NCBI GenBank assembly: GCA_963755705.1
Contig: CAVWKW010000005.1
Location: 62,001 to 126,000 of the forward strand
Reading direction: 5' to 3'
Source: JBARDN01 sp963755705
GTDB taxonomy: Bacteria; Desulfobacterota; Binatia; Binatales; Binataceae
Length of the DNA: 64,000 bases
The notes under the pieces are model-generated. The model was not told the DNA's origin and did not search any database. It was given only the letters and a program-made list of their open reading frames with translations. A program made the position numbers and the translations under genes. Of this stretch, positions 45,661 through 54,460 are shown in pieces (the first letter of the stretch is position 1; every line of letters starts with the position of its first letter).

Positions 45661-45780
45661 CGAGCGGCCACGAAGGCACAAAGACACCAAGAAAAAACAT
45701 CGGAGGGCTTTCCTGCCGGGAAGTCCCCATATTGCCTTAGTGCCTTGGTGTCTTAGTGGCCGCCTGGTGCCTTGGTGTTT
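45661..45780. repeat. Intergenic inverted/direct repeat element
   Basis: The arm 45666-45691 (contains GGCACAAAGACACCAAG) pairs imperfectly with 45744-45761 (CTTGGTGTCTTAGTGGCC), an eight-base gap being needed. The 12-mer GTGCCTTGGTGT recurs at 45740 and 45767. The stretch is markedly different in composition from the surrounding genes and resembles dispersed intergenic repeats seen in many environmental genomes (recollection, not checked). It lies between the sulfatase stop and the hydrolase start and may act as a terminator hairpin. Confidence 0.6.
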
Positions 45781-45836
45781 CATACCCTCAAGCTGCGCGG
45801 TTGGCATCGCGCGCGTGCGGCGCTAGATTCGCGGCC

Positions 45837-46634
45837 ATGCCCAGACAACGAATCGGCGATATCGAGATTTACTACGAGATTCACGGCGACGGACCGCAGA
45901 CCCTGGTGATGATCCGAGGCCTCGGCTCGAACCTGACCGCGTGGTACGAGCAGGTTCCTGAATTCTCACGGCACTTTCGCGTCGTGGTGTTCGACAATCG
46001 CGGCGCGGGAAGAACCGACAAGCCCGACGCGCCCTACTCGCTGCGCCAGATGGCCGACGAGACCGCCGGCCTGATGGACGCGCTCGATATCCGGCGCGCG
46101 GCGTTGCTCGGAATCTCGATGGGCGGGATGATTGCGCAGGAGTTCGCCCTCGCGTATCAGGGCAAGCTCTCTTGCTTGATCCTGGGATGCACCACCTTCG
46201 GCGGCACCGAAGCAGTCCGCGCGGCCCCGGAGGTGATGGAGGCACTGCTCGCGGGCGAAAAGGCCAACGCCGATCAGCGTCGCGTCCAGCAGCGTTCCGC
46301 GTTCACCGACAATGCAATTGAGAATCGCCGCGAAATTATCGATAAGCACGAACGCATCCGGATGCAGTACCTGATTCCGCCGTTCGCGTATCAGCGTCAA
46401 ATCGAAGCCGTCATGAAATATGACGTGAGCAAACGGCTGGGAGAGATTCACATACCGACGATCGTGATGGCTGGGCGCGACGATATTCTGGTGCCGCCTG
46501 AAAACGCGAGATTGATCGCGGCGCGGATTCCCGGCGCGAAGCTGGTCGAGCTTCCCGGCGGCCATCTGTTCTTCACCGAATATCCCGCCGAGTTCAATGC
46601 CGCGGTGATCGAATTCGTAAAGGCGCATCCGTAA
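45837..46634 (+). CDS. Alpha/beta-fold hydrolase
   Basis: The 265-residue hydrolase shows VMIRGLGSNLTAWYEQ (oxyanion strand), FDNRGAGRTDKPD, nucleophile elbow LGISMGGMIAQ, acid region IPTIVMAGRDDILVP and the catalytic histidine in LPGGHLFFTEYP. The translation start at 45837 excludes an upstream segment that runs through the repeat element. It is related in style to 3-oxoadipate enol-lactonase-type proteins, but the substrate is open. Confidence 0.85.
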   Translation: MPRQRIGDIEIYYEIHGDGPQTLVMIRGLGSNLTAWYEQVPEFSRHFRVVVFDNRGAGRTDKPDAPYSLRQMADETAGLMDALDIRRAALLGISMGGMIAQEFALAYQGKLSCLILGCTTFGGTEAVRAAPEVMEALLAGEKANADQRRVQQRSAFTDNAIENRREIIDKHERIRMQYLIPPFAYQRQIEAVMKYDVSKRLGEIHIPTIVMAGRDDILVPPENARLIAARIPGAKLVELPGGHLFFTEYPAEFNAAVIEFVKAHP

Positions 46635-46807
46635 GATGACCATTCTTGCTGAACCGCTTGATTCGCCGGGATTATCACCTGCCAGCATGACTTTGGGTCG
46701 AACGCACGAGATGACTCGGCAGACGTTTATGAACCTGGACCTGGGCGATTTCGGCGCGGAAAATCCGCGATAGACGTTATCCATGCCCGCGCGTAAAAGT
46801 GAGAATC

Positions 46808-47917
46808 GTGAAGGTTAAAGCCGCAGTTGCGTCGCGGGCGGGCGCGCCGCTCGAAATCACCGAAGTCGATCTCGAGGGGCCAAAGCCGGGCGAGGTCCTG
46901 ATCGAGATCAAGGCTACCGGGGTCTGCCACACCGACGCATTCACGCTCTCGGGTAAGGACCCTGAGGGATTGTTTCCCTCGATTCTGGGACACGAGGGTG
47001 CCGGTGTCGTCGTCGAGATCGGCGCCGGCGTCGCCACGCTAGTGCCCGGCGATCACGTGATCCCGCTCTATATTCCCGAATGCCGCAACTGCGAGGCGTG
47101 CCTGTCAGGCAAGACCAATTTGTGCGTCGCCATTCGCGAGACCCAGGGCAAAGGCTTCATGCCTGATGGCACCAGCCGCTTCTCGCGCAGCGGCAAGATG
47201 ATTCATCACTACATGGGCACCTCGACCTTCGCGAACTACACTGTCGTTCCTGAAATCGCGCTGGCGAAGGTTCGCGCCGACGCGCCGTTCGACAAGATCT
47301 GTTACATCGGATGCGGCGTGACGACCGGAATCGGCGCGGTGATCAATACCGCGAAAGTCGCACCCGGCGATCGGGTCGCCGTGTTCGGGATCGGCGGTAT
47401 CGGGCTCAACGTAATTCAGGGCGCACGGCTAGCGGGCGCGCGGATGATCGTCGCGATCGATCTGAATCCGGCGCGCGAGGCGATCGCGCGCAAGTTCGGC
47501 GCAACTGACTTCGTGAATCCATCGGAGGTGAAAGACGAGTTGGTGCCACACCTGATCAACCTGACACGCGGCGGCGCCGACTACGCGTTCGAATGCGTCG
47601 GCAACGTAAAGCTGATGCGGCAGGCGCTCGAGTGCTGTCATCGCGGATGGGGCACTTGCGTCATAATCGGCGTGGCCGGCGCGGGCGAGGAAATCTCGAC
47701 GCGTCCATTCCAGCTCGTTACCGGACGCACCTGGAAAGGCACCGCATTCGGCGGCGCTCGCGGCCGCCGCGACGTGCCAAAGATCGTCGATTGGTACATG
47801 GAAGGCCGCATTAATATCGACGATCTGATTACGCACACGATGCCGCTCGGGCGGATCAACGACGCATTCGATCTGATGCACGCGGGCAAGTCGATTCGCA
47901 GCGTAGTGACATTCTGA
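46808..47917 (+). CDS. frmA: S-(hydroxymethyl)glutathione dehydrogenase / class III alcohol dehydrogenase
   Basis: The enzyme oxidises the glutathione adduct of formaldehyde using NAD. The 369-residue protein has the catalytic zinc site (GVCHTDAFTLSG, LGHEGAGVV), the four-cysteine structural zinc site CRNCEACLSGKTNLC, the class III tracts SRFS and TFANYTVVPEI, CGVTTGIGAVINTAKV, and nucleotide loop GIGGIGLNVIQGA. The GTG at 46808 gives VKVKAAVASRAG, which aligns with family N-termini; an in-frame GTG at 46799 is the alternative. No esterase (frmB) is adjacent. Confidence 0.93.
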   Translation: MKVKAAVASRAGAPLEITEVDLEGPKPGEVLIEIKATGVCHTDAFTLSGKDPEGLFPSILGHEGAGVVVEIGAGVATLVPGDHVIPLYIPECRNCEACLSGKTNLCVAIRETQGKGFMPDGTSRFSRSGKMIHHYMGTSTFANYTVVPEIALAKVRADAPFDKICYIGCGVTTGIGAVINTAKVAPGDRVAVFGIGGIGLNVIQGARLAGARMIVAIDLNPAREAIARKFGATDFVNPSEVKDELVPHLINLTRGGADYAFECVGNVKLMRQALECCHRGWGTCVIIGVAGAGEEISTRPFQLVTGRTWKGTAFGGARGRRDVPKIVDWYMEGRINIDDLITHTMPLGRINDAFDLMHAGKSIRSVVTF

Positions 47918-47926
47918 GATTCGTTT

Positions 47927-48355
47927 TTGGAGCAATCGTCAAACCGCCCGAAACTCCGCGCCCCGGCCTTCCACGTGATCGCCGCGTTCGCGTGCTCGCT
48001 TGCGCTGGCGGGATGCTGGCCTTTTGGCCATAGCGGACCGACTCCGCAGCAGCAGTACCTCGACGCGCTCAACCATGGCCATTCGGCTGAGGCGAGCCAA
48101 ATCTGGCTCAACATGTCGGCCGAGGATCGAGCGAAATGGGCGCGCAGCGAGGGCGTGGCGCCGCAGGTCTCGCCCGACGAAATAAAGAAACAAGTGATGC
48201 AGCATTACCAGGACGAAGTCGGCACCGAGCAAGAGGGCGACAGCGGCGTGACGCAGATTGTACCCGCGGGCGGAGCCGGCTTGCAGAACCTGCCGTCGAT
48301 CGCGGGTCCGGCAAATTCCGCGCCCGCCGCTCCAGCGTCCAACATCGCAAACTGA
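47927..48355 (+). CDS. Small lipoprotein of unknown function
   Basis: The 142-residue protein has a signal segment with lipobox LALAGC (cysteine at 30) after a short basic leader. The mature part is polar: a helix QQQYLDALNHGHSAEASQIW, MSAEDRAKWARSEG, and a low-complexity Pro/Ala/Ser C-terminus. No family was recognised. The start is uncertain: TTG at 47927 overlaps a GGAG that would otherwise be its ribosome binding site. It lies between frmA and the acyl-CoA dehydrogenase with 10-11 base gaps, so it is likely co-transcribed with both. Confidence 0.65.
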   Translation: MEQSSNRPKLRAPAFHVIAAFACSLALAGCWPFGHSGPTPQQQYLDALNHGHSAEASQIWLNMSAEDRAKWARSEGVAPQVSPDEIKKQVMQHYQDEVGTEQEGDSGVTQIVPAGGAGLQNLPSIAGPANSAPAAPASNIAN

Positions 48356-48366
48356 GAGTCACGCCG

Positions 48367-49521
48367 ATGGATTTTGGATTATCGCCTGAGCAACAGCTTT
48401 TGCAGACGACCCTGCGCGAATTCTCGACACGCGAGCTGCTGCCCGAATATCAATCGCGTGATCGCGACGCGGATCTTCCGCCGGCACTGGTCAGCAAGCT
48501 CGGAGCGATGGGTGTGCTCGCACCGATGGTGTCGGCCGCGAACGGCGGCTCCGCGCTGGACTTCGTTTCACTCGGGATCGCGCATGAGGAAATCGCACGT
48601 GGTGACTTCAACGCCGCTTACGTTCTCCTGATCGCGGCTTTGGTCGGATCGATCATCGCACGCAGCGGAGACCAGCGCCAACAATCGGAATATCTGCCAC
48701 CGATCTGCCGCGGCGACGTGATCGCGGCGCTCGCGGTCACGGAACCCTCAGGAGGCTCCGACGCCGCACACGTTAAGCTCTCCGCGCGCCGCGACGGCGA
48801 CCATTACATCCTCGATGGAGAAAAGACTTCCATTTCATTTTCGTCGTCGGCTGCAACCGCTTTGGTGATGGCGCGCACCGGCACGCTCGAACAAGGTGCG
48901 CACGGCGTCACTGCGTTCTACGTCAACCTCAATTCCTCCGGCGTCTCGCGCACCCGTTTTCACGATCTAGGCTCGCGCGCGATCGGCCGCGGCTCGATCT
49001 TCTTCGACTCCGTGCGGGTGCCGGCCGCGTCGCGTATCGGCGCCGAAGGCGCGGGCTTCGTCCAGGTGATGCAGGGGTTCGATTTCAGCCGTTCGCTGAT
49101 CGGCCTGATGTGTATTGGCGCAGCCGAGCAAAGCGTCGAAGAGACTTGCGCGTATGTTGCTGGGCGTGACGCGTTCGGCGGAAGCCTCGCCCGGTTCGAG
49201 GGCGTCTCGTTTCCGCTTGCCGAAGCCGCCGTCGAGCTGCGCGCCGCGCGGCTGCTCTGCTACGAGGCGCTGTGGCTTCGCGACTGCGGGCGGCCGCACG
49301 GATGGATCGCGGCGGGCGCCAAGTGGCTCGCGCCGGAACTGTGCGCGCGCGTGTTGCATCAATGCCTGCTTCTGCACGGGCACATGGGTTTCAGCCTCGA
49401 GCTGCCGCATCAACAGCGCATGCGCGACGTGATCGGTCTCGAGATTGGCGACGGCACTGCGCAGATCATGAAGCTCCTGGTGGCGCGGGAGATTATCGGC
49501 AAGGCGGCGCGCTCTTATTAA
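48367..49521 (+). CDS. Acyl-CoA dehydrogenase family protein
   Basis: The 384-residue FAD enzyme has the N-terminal helical domain (MDFGLSPEQQLLQTTLREFS), the middle beta domain with AALAVTEPSGGSDAAHVKLSA (FAD/substrate signature) and the C-terminal helical domain. At the position of the usual catalytic glutamate (YEGT in medium-chain enzymes) it reads EIGDGTAQIMK, with aspartate in place of glutamate. The base may therefore be Asp or lie elsewhere. The preferred substrate is unknown. A longer frame from 48136 overlaps the lipoprotein gene and is rejected. Confidence 0.9.
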   Translation: MDFGLSPEQQLLQTTLREFSTRELLPEYQSRDRDADLPPALVSKLGAMGVLAPMVSAANGGSALDFVSLGIAHEEIARGDFNAAYVLLIAALVGSIIARSGDQRQQSEYLPPICRGDVIAALAVTEPSGGSDAAHVKLSARRDGDHYILDGEKTSISFSSSAATALVMARTGTLEQGAHGVTAFYVNLNSSGVSRTRFHDLGSRAIGRGSIFFDSVRVPAASRIGAEGAGFVQVMQGFDFSRSLIGLMCIGAAEQSVEETCAYVAGRDAFGGSLARFEGVSFPLAEAAVELRAARLLCYEALWLRDCGRPHGWIAAGAKWLAPELCARVLHQCLLLHGHMGFSLELPHQQRMRDVIGLEIGDGTAQIMKLLVAREIIGKAARSY

Positions 49522-49533
49522 GGAAAATCGATA

Positions 49534-51951
49534 ATGCCAACTCGCGGATGGCCGATCTTGTGGAATGCGCGATGGATTTGGGCGCCGTCAAAGCGGCGGC
49601 GGGTCGCCGCCGTGGCCTCGAACCCGATTCCTGCGCGCGAGACGTGGAACCGATTCTGCTATCTGCGCAAATCAATCGACCTCGCCACGGTCGCGCCTTC
49701 AATTCCCGCGCGCGTCACCGCTGATTCGCGTTTCATCCTTTACGTTAACGGAATCGAGGCGGCGCGCGGCCCCGCTCGCTCCACGCCCGCGCGGCTGGCG
49801 TGGACAGAGATCGATCTCGCCCCGATGCTGACGCGCGGACGCAACACGATCGCGGCGTTGGTTAGATTTTACGGCGCGCCGACTCCATGGTGGATTCCAG
49901 CACCCGCAAGTTTCACGCTCGGCTTCGGATCGTTTGCCTTCGAAGCTCCTTCGATCGATTTGATCTCCGATCGAACCTGGAAATCCGCCGACGCGCCTTA
50001 TCGCCAGGGGGTTCCTGCACCACCGATTCTGCCGCAGCCTCCGCTCGAGATTCTTGACGGCGCGCTCGTTCCGCACGGATGGACCGGCGCGGAGTTCGAC
50101 GATTCGTCGTGGGAGAGTGCGGCTGAGTTGATGGCGGCGACCTTCGCGCCCAATCGCCTGCGGATCCCAGTCGAGCCCTACTCCGCGCCCGAGCCGGCCG
50201 ATATCGCGCCGCTCACCGCGATTCCAGTCGGATTCACCGAACTCACGCGCCGTACTCTGTCCTCTATTTCGGGCGACGACCCGCTGACCTCGTATCCGGC
50301 GGCCGACGCTCAACCCGGCGCCGGCGCTGATGCAATCACCTATGACGCGGGCGCGATCACGCTCGCGACGCCGTGGCTCGTCGTTCGAGGACCGTCAGGC
50401 TCGATCGCAGACGTCTATGTCGGCGAGGATTTGCGCACCGACGGTACCGCGGAAATCGCGCCGCGATTCTACGCGAGCCGCTTCATCCTGGGCGGTCGCG
50501 AATCGGAACGATTCGAAGGATTCGAGACGGTTGGTTTTCGCTACGTTACCGTCATTACGCGCGGCGGTGCGACGGTCGAATCCGCCGGCGCGATCGAGCG
50601 CCGGTACCCGCGCAGTGGCGACGCGCGCTTCGAATGCGACGATCTGCGCCTGAACAAAATCTGGAGGGTCGGCGCGCGCACCCTCGATCTGTGCTCGTCC
50701 GATGCGTTCGTCGATTGCCCCGGCCGCGAGCAACGTGCATGGCTGGGAGATTCTTATATCCACGCGCTGCTTAGCTTCGTAACGAACGCTGACTGGCGGC
50801 TGGTGCGGCGTCATCTCCGAATCTGCGCGCATTCGGCGCGCACCGACGGATTGCTTGCGATGGTCGCCGCGGGCGATTTCTCCACTGCCTCGACCACAAT
50901 TCCGGATTACTCGCTGCATTGGGTGCGTGCGCTGGCCCGGTATTTCGAATATTCCAGTGACTCCGATCTTATCCGTGAACTCGCACCAGTGGCTCTGGGA
51001 GCCCTAGGCGCGTTCGAGCGCTATCGCGCCAAAGACGGACTGATTCGCGGAATGCCGGGTTGGATGTTTATCGATTGGGCGATGACCGAGCGCGCGGAAG
51101 TCACTGGCGCGATTGACGCGCTTTATGCCGCCGCATTGGAAGATTTCGCGACGCTCGCCGACATCGCCCTCGGCGATACGCGCGCAGCCGCAGACGCGCG
51201 CGCCCGCGCGCTTCGCACGCGTAACGCCTTCGAGCTGTTGTGGGACGATCGCAGGGGCGTGTACGTCGATGCGGCAGATGCGAAAGTACCGCACGAGCGC
51301 GTGAGCCAGCAGACCAATGCGATTGCGATTGCGAGCGGATGCGTCCCGCGCGAGCGATGGCCGCGAATCCTCGATTACATCCTCGACGAGTCGCGCTTGA
51401 TCGTGACTCCGACCATCTCCGACAATCAGGTCGCTTACGTCGCACAGCGGATGAACCCAGCCGAGTACGGCGAATTCAGCGCCGAGAGAAACGTCGTCGC
51501 GGCGCAACCTTTTTTCTCGCATCTTGTACACGACGCGATCGCGCGCGCCGGCCGCCGCGATCTGCTCGCCGAGCGATGCCTCAAATGGTGGCCGCAAATC
51601 GAGCGCGGCAACACCGCGTTCGAGGAATACTGGAACGCGCGCTCGGGAACCGGCAGCCGCTGCCATGCATGGTCGGCGACGCCCACCTACGACCTCACCA
51701 CCCACGTGCTGGGCGTTCGTCCCTCAAAGCCGGGGTATGCTGAGGCGGAAATCGCACCGCTGTTCGGAGCGCTGCGGCATCTCGAGGGCGCTGTCCCCAC
51801 TCCCAAAGGAATAATCGAGGTCACACTCGATCGCGAGCGCGGCGGAGAAGTTACGCTGCCTGAGGGCGTCCATGCGGCCGTTCGGTTCGACGATGCTCCG
51901 CTTTGCGGGGTACGGCTCGGCCCGGGGCGCCATCGTATCGCGCGCGCGTAG
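49534..51951 (+). CDS. GH78-like alpha-L-rhamnosidase family protein
   Basis: The 805-residue protein has an N-terminal beta-rich carbohydrate-binding part (about 40-370) and a six-hairpin (alpha/alpha)6 catalytic domain. The motif DCPGREQRAWLGD carries D394, E399 and D406, with the same spacing as D567/E572/D579 of Bacillus RhaB. A later FEEYWNARSGTGSRCHAW tract matches the general-base region, followed by a C-terminal beta domain. No signal peptide is visible, implying a cytoplasmic enzyme. The start ATG is 12 bases after the acyl-CoA dehydrogenase. Confidence 0.82.
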   Translation: MPTRGWPILWNARWIWAPSKRRRVAAVASNPIPARETWNRFCYLRKSIDLATVAPSIPARVTADSRFILYVNGIEAARGPARSTPARLAWTEIDLAPMLTRGRNTIAALVRFYGAPTPWWIPAPASFTLGFGSFAFEAPSIDLISDRTWKSADAPYRQGVPAPPILPQPPLEILDGALVPHGWTGAEFDDSSWESAAELMAATFAPNRLRIPVEPYSAPEPADIAPLTAIPVGFTELTRRTLSSISGDDPLTSYPAADAQPGAGADAITYDAGAITLATPWLVVRGPSGSIADVYVGEDLRTDGTAEIAPRFYASRFILGGRESERFEGFETVGFRYVTVITRGGATVESAGAIERRYPRSGDARFECDDLRLNKIWRVGARTLDLCSSDAFVDCPGREQRAWLGDSYIHALLSFVTNADWRLVRRHLRICAHSARTDGLLAMVAAGDFSTASTTIPDYSLHWVRALARYFEYSSDSDLIRELAPVALGALGAFERYRAKDGLIRGMPGWMFIDWAMTERAEVTGAIDALYAAALEDFATLADIALGDTRAAADARARALRTRNAFELLWDDRRGVYVDAADAKVPHERVSQQTNAIAIASGCVPRERWPRILDYILDESRLIVTPTISDNQVAYVAQRMNPAEYGEFSAERNVVAAQPFFSHLVHDAIARAGRRDLLAERCLKWWPQIERGNTAFEEYWNARSGTGSRCHAWSATPTYDLTTHVLGVRPSKPGYAEAEIAPLFGALRHLEGAVPTPKGIIEVTLDRERGGEVTLPEGVHAAVRFDDAPLCGVRLGPGRHRIARA

Positions 51952-51966
51952 TTTCCAGCCTGATGC

Positions 51967-52731
51967 TTATTCGATCAGATGCGCAGCGAACCGCAGGCGG
52001 ATGTAATCAGCGGTCCAGCGGCCGCGCGCGTCGCATAGTACAGGGCGCAGCAATTCGATTGCTTCAGCCAGAGCCTTTTTTCGATCGGCGGGTTGGAGCG
52101 GGCGGAGGAAATTCTCGGCAAACGTATCGAGCCATCCTTCTATTCCAGTCGGCAGCGGAGTGGGCCGTGGAATGATCGCGAGGTAATCGATCGCGAATCC
52201 GGCGCGCTCCAATCTCTCGCGGTAATCGTCCGCGGTCGGGAAGTACCATGGGATTTGCGCTGAGCCGCTTATCCCGCGGCGCGCGAGCACCGCCTCGAGC
52301 GCGACGATTATCGCGGCAACGCATCCGTGGCCGCCGAACTCGCCGACGAATCTACCGCCCGGTTTCAGCGCGCGCGCCACTCCCGCCAGCACGCTGTCGG
52401 GCTCGCGCATCCAGTGCAGCGCGGCGTTCGAGAACACCGCGTCGAATTCGGACTCGAACCGCAGCGACTGTCCGTTGACCACGCTCGCATCAAGTCCGCG
52501 CGCGCGAGCTCCCGCAACCATAGCCTCGGACGCATCGACGCCCACGACGATTGCACCTGCCGCCGCAACCTTTTCCGTCAACACGCCGTCACCGCATCCG
52601 AGGTCGAGGATTCGCTCGCCCGCGCGAGCCTGGAGCATCGCGAGCACAGGCTCGCCGAGGTCGCTCACGAACCTTGCATTGCGGTCGTATGATTCCGGCT
52701 GCCAGGTATTGAGTTGCTCTGGAGGGTTCAT
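51967..52731 (-). CDS. SAM-dependent methyltransferase (trans-aconitate methyltransferase-like)
   Basis: The 254-residue class I methyltransferase shows motif I ERILDLGCGDGVLTEKVA, VVGVDASEAMVAGAR (acidic residue binding the ribose), and FDAVFSNAALHWMREPDSVL, which is typical of Tam-like enzymes, then ALKPGGRFVGEFGG. The C-terminal part (YRERLERAGF, WLDTFAENFLRPL) also resembles Tam, but the substrate is unproven. The start is the ATG at 52731 with GGAG nearby; extension to 52929 runs through sequence with no family similarity. Confidence 0.85.
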   Translation of the reverse strand: MNPPEQLNTWQPESYDRNARFVSDLGEPVLAMLQARAGERILDLGCGDGVLTEKVAAAGAIVVGVDASEAMVAGARARGLDASVVNGQSLRFESEFDAVFSNAALHWMREPDSVLAGVARALKPGGRFVGEFGGHGCVAAIIVALEAVLARRGISGSAQIPWYFPTADDYRERLERAGFAIDYLAIIPRPTPLPTGIEGWLDTFAENFLRPLQPADRKKALAEAIELLRPVLCDARGRWTADYIRLRFAAHLIE

Positions 52732-52956
52732 TTTCAGACGGACAGGGCGCGCGGGCGCCTCTATTCTTCGTATATGCCGCCTGATCGCGAGGCAAACCGC
52801 GTCCGTTCTCGAGATACTTTCTTGCGCACTTGGCCGAACTGATTTATCGTCCGCCGGATGGCCCCCGACTGATGGGCGCCAGCGAGATTTGCACAATGTG
52901 CCAATCACCAGCGCAATCCACCCGAACATCCGCGACGTATATCAAGGCAGGGATAC

Positions 52957-53517
52957 GTGGCCAGCGTCGTCGCTAACCGAATACCCGACGAGGAATTGAT
53001 CGCCGAGATGGCGGCCGGCAGGCAGGACGCCCTGCGGACCTTTCATCTACGTTACGGTTTCGCCGTGACTGCCGTTGCGCAAAGAATCGTAGGTAATCAG
53101 GCCGATGCCGAAGAGGTTGCCGCCGACGTGTTATGGCAGGTGTGGCGCGAATCTTCACGCTTCGATCGCGGACGCGGCTCGGTCGCTGCATGGGTGATGA
53201 TGCTGGCGCGCAGCCGCGCGATCGATCGTCTGCGCGCGCGCAAGTCGCGCGAACGCACCGATGAGGATCCGGCGGCCGAGACGATGTCGGATGATCCGAC
53301 GCTCGAAATTCACAGCTCCCAGCGTCGGCGCCAGGTCGGAGACGCCCTCGCCGCGCTCAAGAGCGAAGAACGCGAGTTGCTTGAACTTGCCTATTTCTCG
53401 GATCTCTCGCAGTCGGAGATCGCGACCCGCACCGGTATCGCGCTTGGTACGGTGAAAAGCAGAATGCGGGCGGCAATGATAAAACTTCGCGACGCGCTCA
53501 AGGGGCGCGTCGAGTAG
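52957..53517 (+). CDS. ECF-type RNA polymerase sigma factor
   Basis: The 186-residue sigma-70 family factor has region 2 (about 12-85: DALRTFHLRYGFAVTAVAQR, ADAEEVAADVLWQVWRES, WVMMLARSRAIDRLRARK) and region 4 (about 128-178: LKSEERELLELAYFSDLSQS, the recognition helix EIATRTGIALGTVKSRMRA). Region 3 is absent. The start is GTG after AAGGCAGGG. A zinc-type anti-sigma factor gene begins three bases downstream, the usual arrangement of SigK/RskA-like pairs. Its regulon is unknown. Confidence 0.92.
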   Translation: MASVVANRIPDEELIAEMAAGRQDALRTFHLRYGFAVTAVAQRIVGNQADAEEVAADVLWQVWRESSRFDRGRGSVAAWVMMLARSRAIDRLRARKSRERTDEDPAAETMSDDPTLEIHSSQRRRQVGDALAALKSEERELLELAYFSDLSQSEIATRTGIALGTVKSRMRAAMIKLRDALKGRVE

Positions 53518-53522
53518 GCGTG

Positions 53523-54413
53523 ATGACGCACGAGGAACTGAAAGCTCTGCTACCGCTGTACGCTCTCGACCGGCTCGAGGGCGAAGAGGCGCGCGCGCTC
53601 GCGCAGCATTTGGCTGTGGGATGCGACGAATGCGAACGCGAGCTGGCGTCCTTGCGCGAGGCGCTGGCCGCGCTGGCGTTCGCTTCGGCGGGCGAGAACC
53701 TCGAGCATCCCGATCGAGTCTGGGAGCTTCTCTCCGAGCGGCTTGCGAGCGACGCGTCTGCTGCGCCGCACAGCGAAGCGGTTCGCCCTGCCGCTTTCGA
53801 GATTGATCCGATCGAGCGGAGCTTTCGGCGGATGCGCCGTGCATCGGCGTTCATCGGCGCTGCCGCGGCAGTCCTGATCCTCGTGCTCGGCTACTCGAAC
53901 TTCGAGCTCGGCGCGCATTTGGCTTCCACCCGCGCGGCAAACGAGATCGAGATCGCCGCGATGCATCAGCAGATCGCGGCACTTCAGCAAGGCATCGAAT
54001 CGGCATCGGAACGGATCGCGGCGCTCAAGTTGCAGTTCGACAGTACCACCACGCTGACGTTAGCCGCCTTTTCGCCCGATACCAAAATGATGCACCTGGC
54101 CGGAATGCCCGCATCGCCAAAGGCCGCCGCGACGCTCGCGCTCAGCCCGAGCAATCACACCGCGCTGCTGCAAGTCGCTGGGCTGCCGATGGCGCCGGCC
54201 GACAAGGTTTACGAAGTATGGTGGATTGGGAAGAAATCCGGTCCGATACGCGCCGGAACCTTTAAGCCCGCGGCCCAGGGCACCAGCTCCGTCGATCTCA
54301 AGATGCCGCCCGAAGGCGAGCAGATTCTCGCATCCGCCGTGACCCTCGAGCCCGCGGGTGGCACCGACAAGCCAACGGGATCGATGTATCTGAAGGGCGA
54401 TTATCCGCGATAA
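53523..54413 (+). CDS. Anti-sigma factor, RskA-like
   Basis: The 296-residue membrane protein has an N-terminal cytoplasmic anti-sigma domain with H29, C34 and C37 (AQHLAVGCDECEREL), suggesting a zinc site. One transmembrane helix follows (about 107-128, ASAFIGAAAAVLILVLGY). A periplasmic part has a coiled-coil-like Ala/Gln/Glu-rich helix (about 140-180) and an RskA C-terminal domain (about 185-296: ALLQVAGLPMAPADKVYEVW). It sequesters the sigma factor encoded immediately upstream until cleaved or released. GTG at 53520 is an alternative start. Confidence 0.9.
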   Translation: MTHEELKALLPLYALDRLEGEEARALAQHLAVGCDECERELASLREALAALAFASAGENLEHPDRVWELLSERLASDASAAPHSEAVRPAAFEIDPIERSFRRMRRASAFIGAAAAVLILVLGYSNFELGAHLASTRAANEIEIAAMHQQIAALQQGIESASERIAALKLQFDSTTTLTLAAFSPDTKMMHLAGMPASPKAAATLALSPSNHTALLQVAGLPMAPADKVYEVWWIGKKSGPIRAGTFKPAAQGTSSVDLKMPPEGEQILASAVTLEPAGGTDKPTGSMYLKGDYPR

Positions 54414-54460
54414 TTTCTCCGCACAAAAATCCAAACTCATCTACGCCACGTATATCTGGT

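Noticed and set aside
46636..46773. 45-codon frame (MTILAEPLDS...) directly after the hydrolase stop
   Set aside because: It has no recognisable family, no ribosome binding site and no supporting context; it may be chance in GC-rich DNA.
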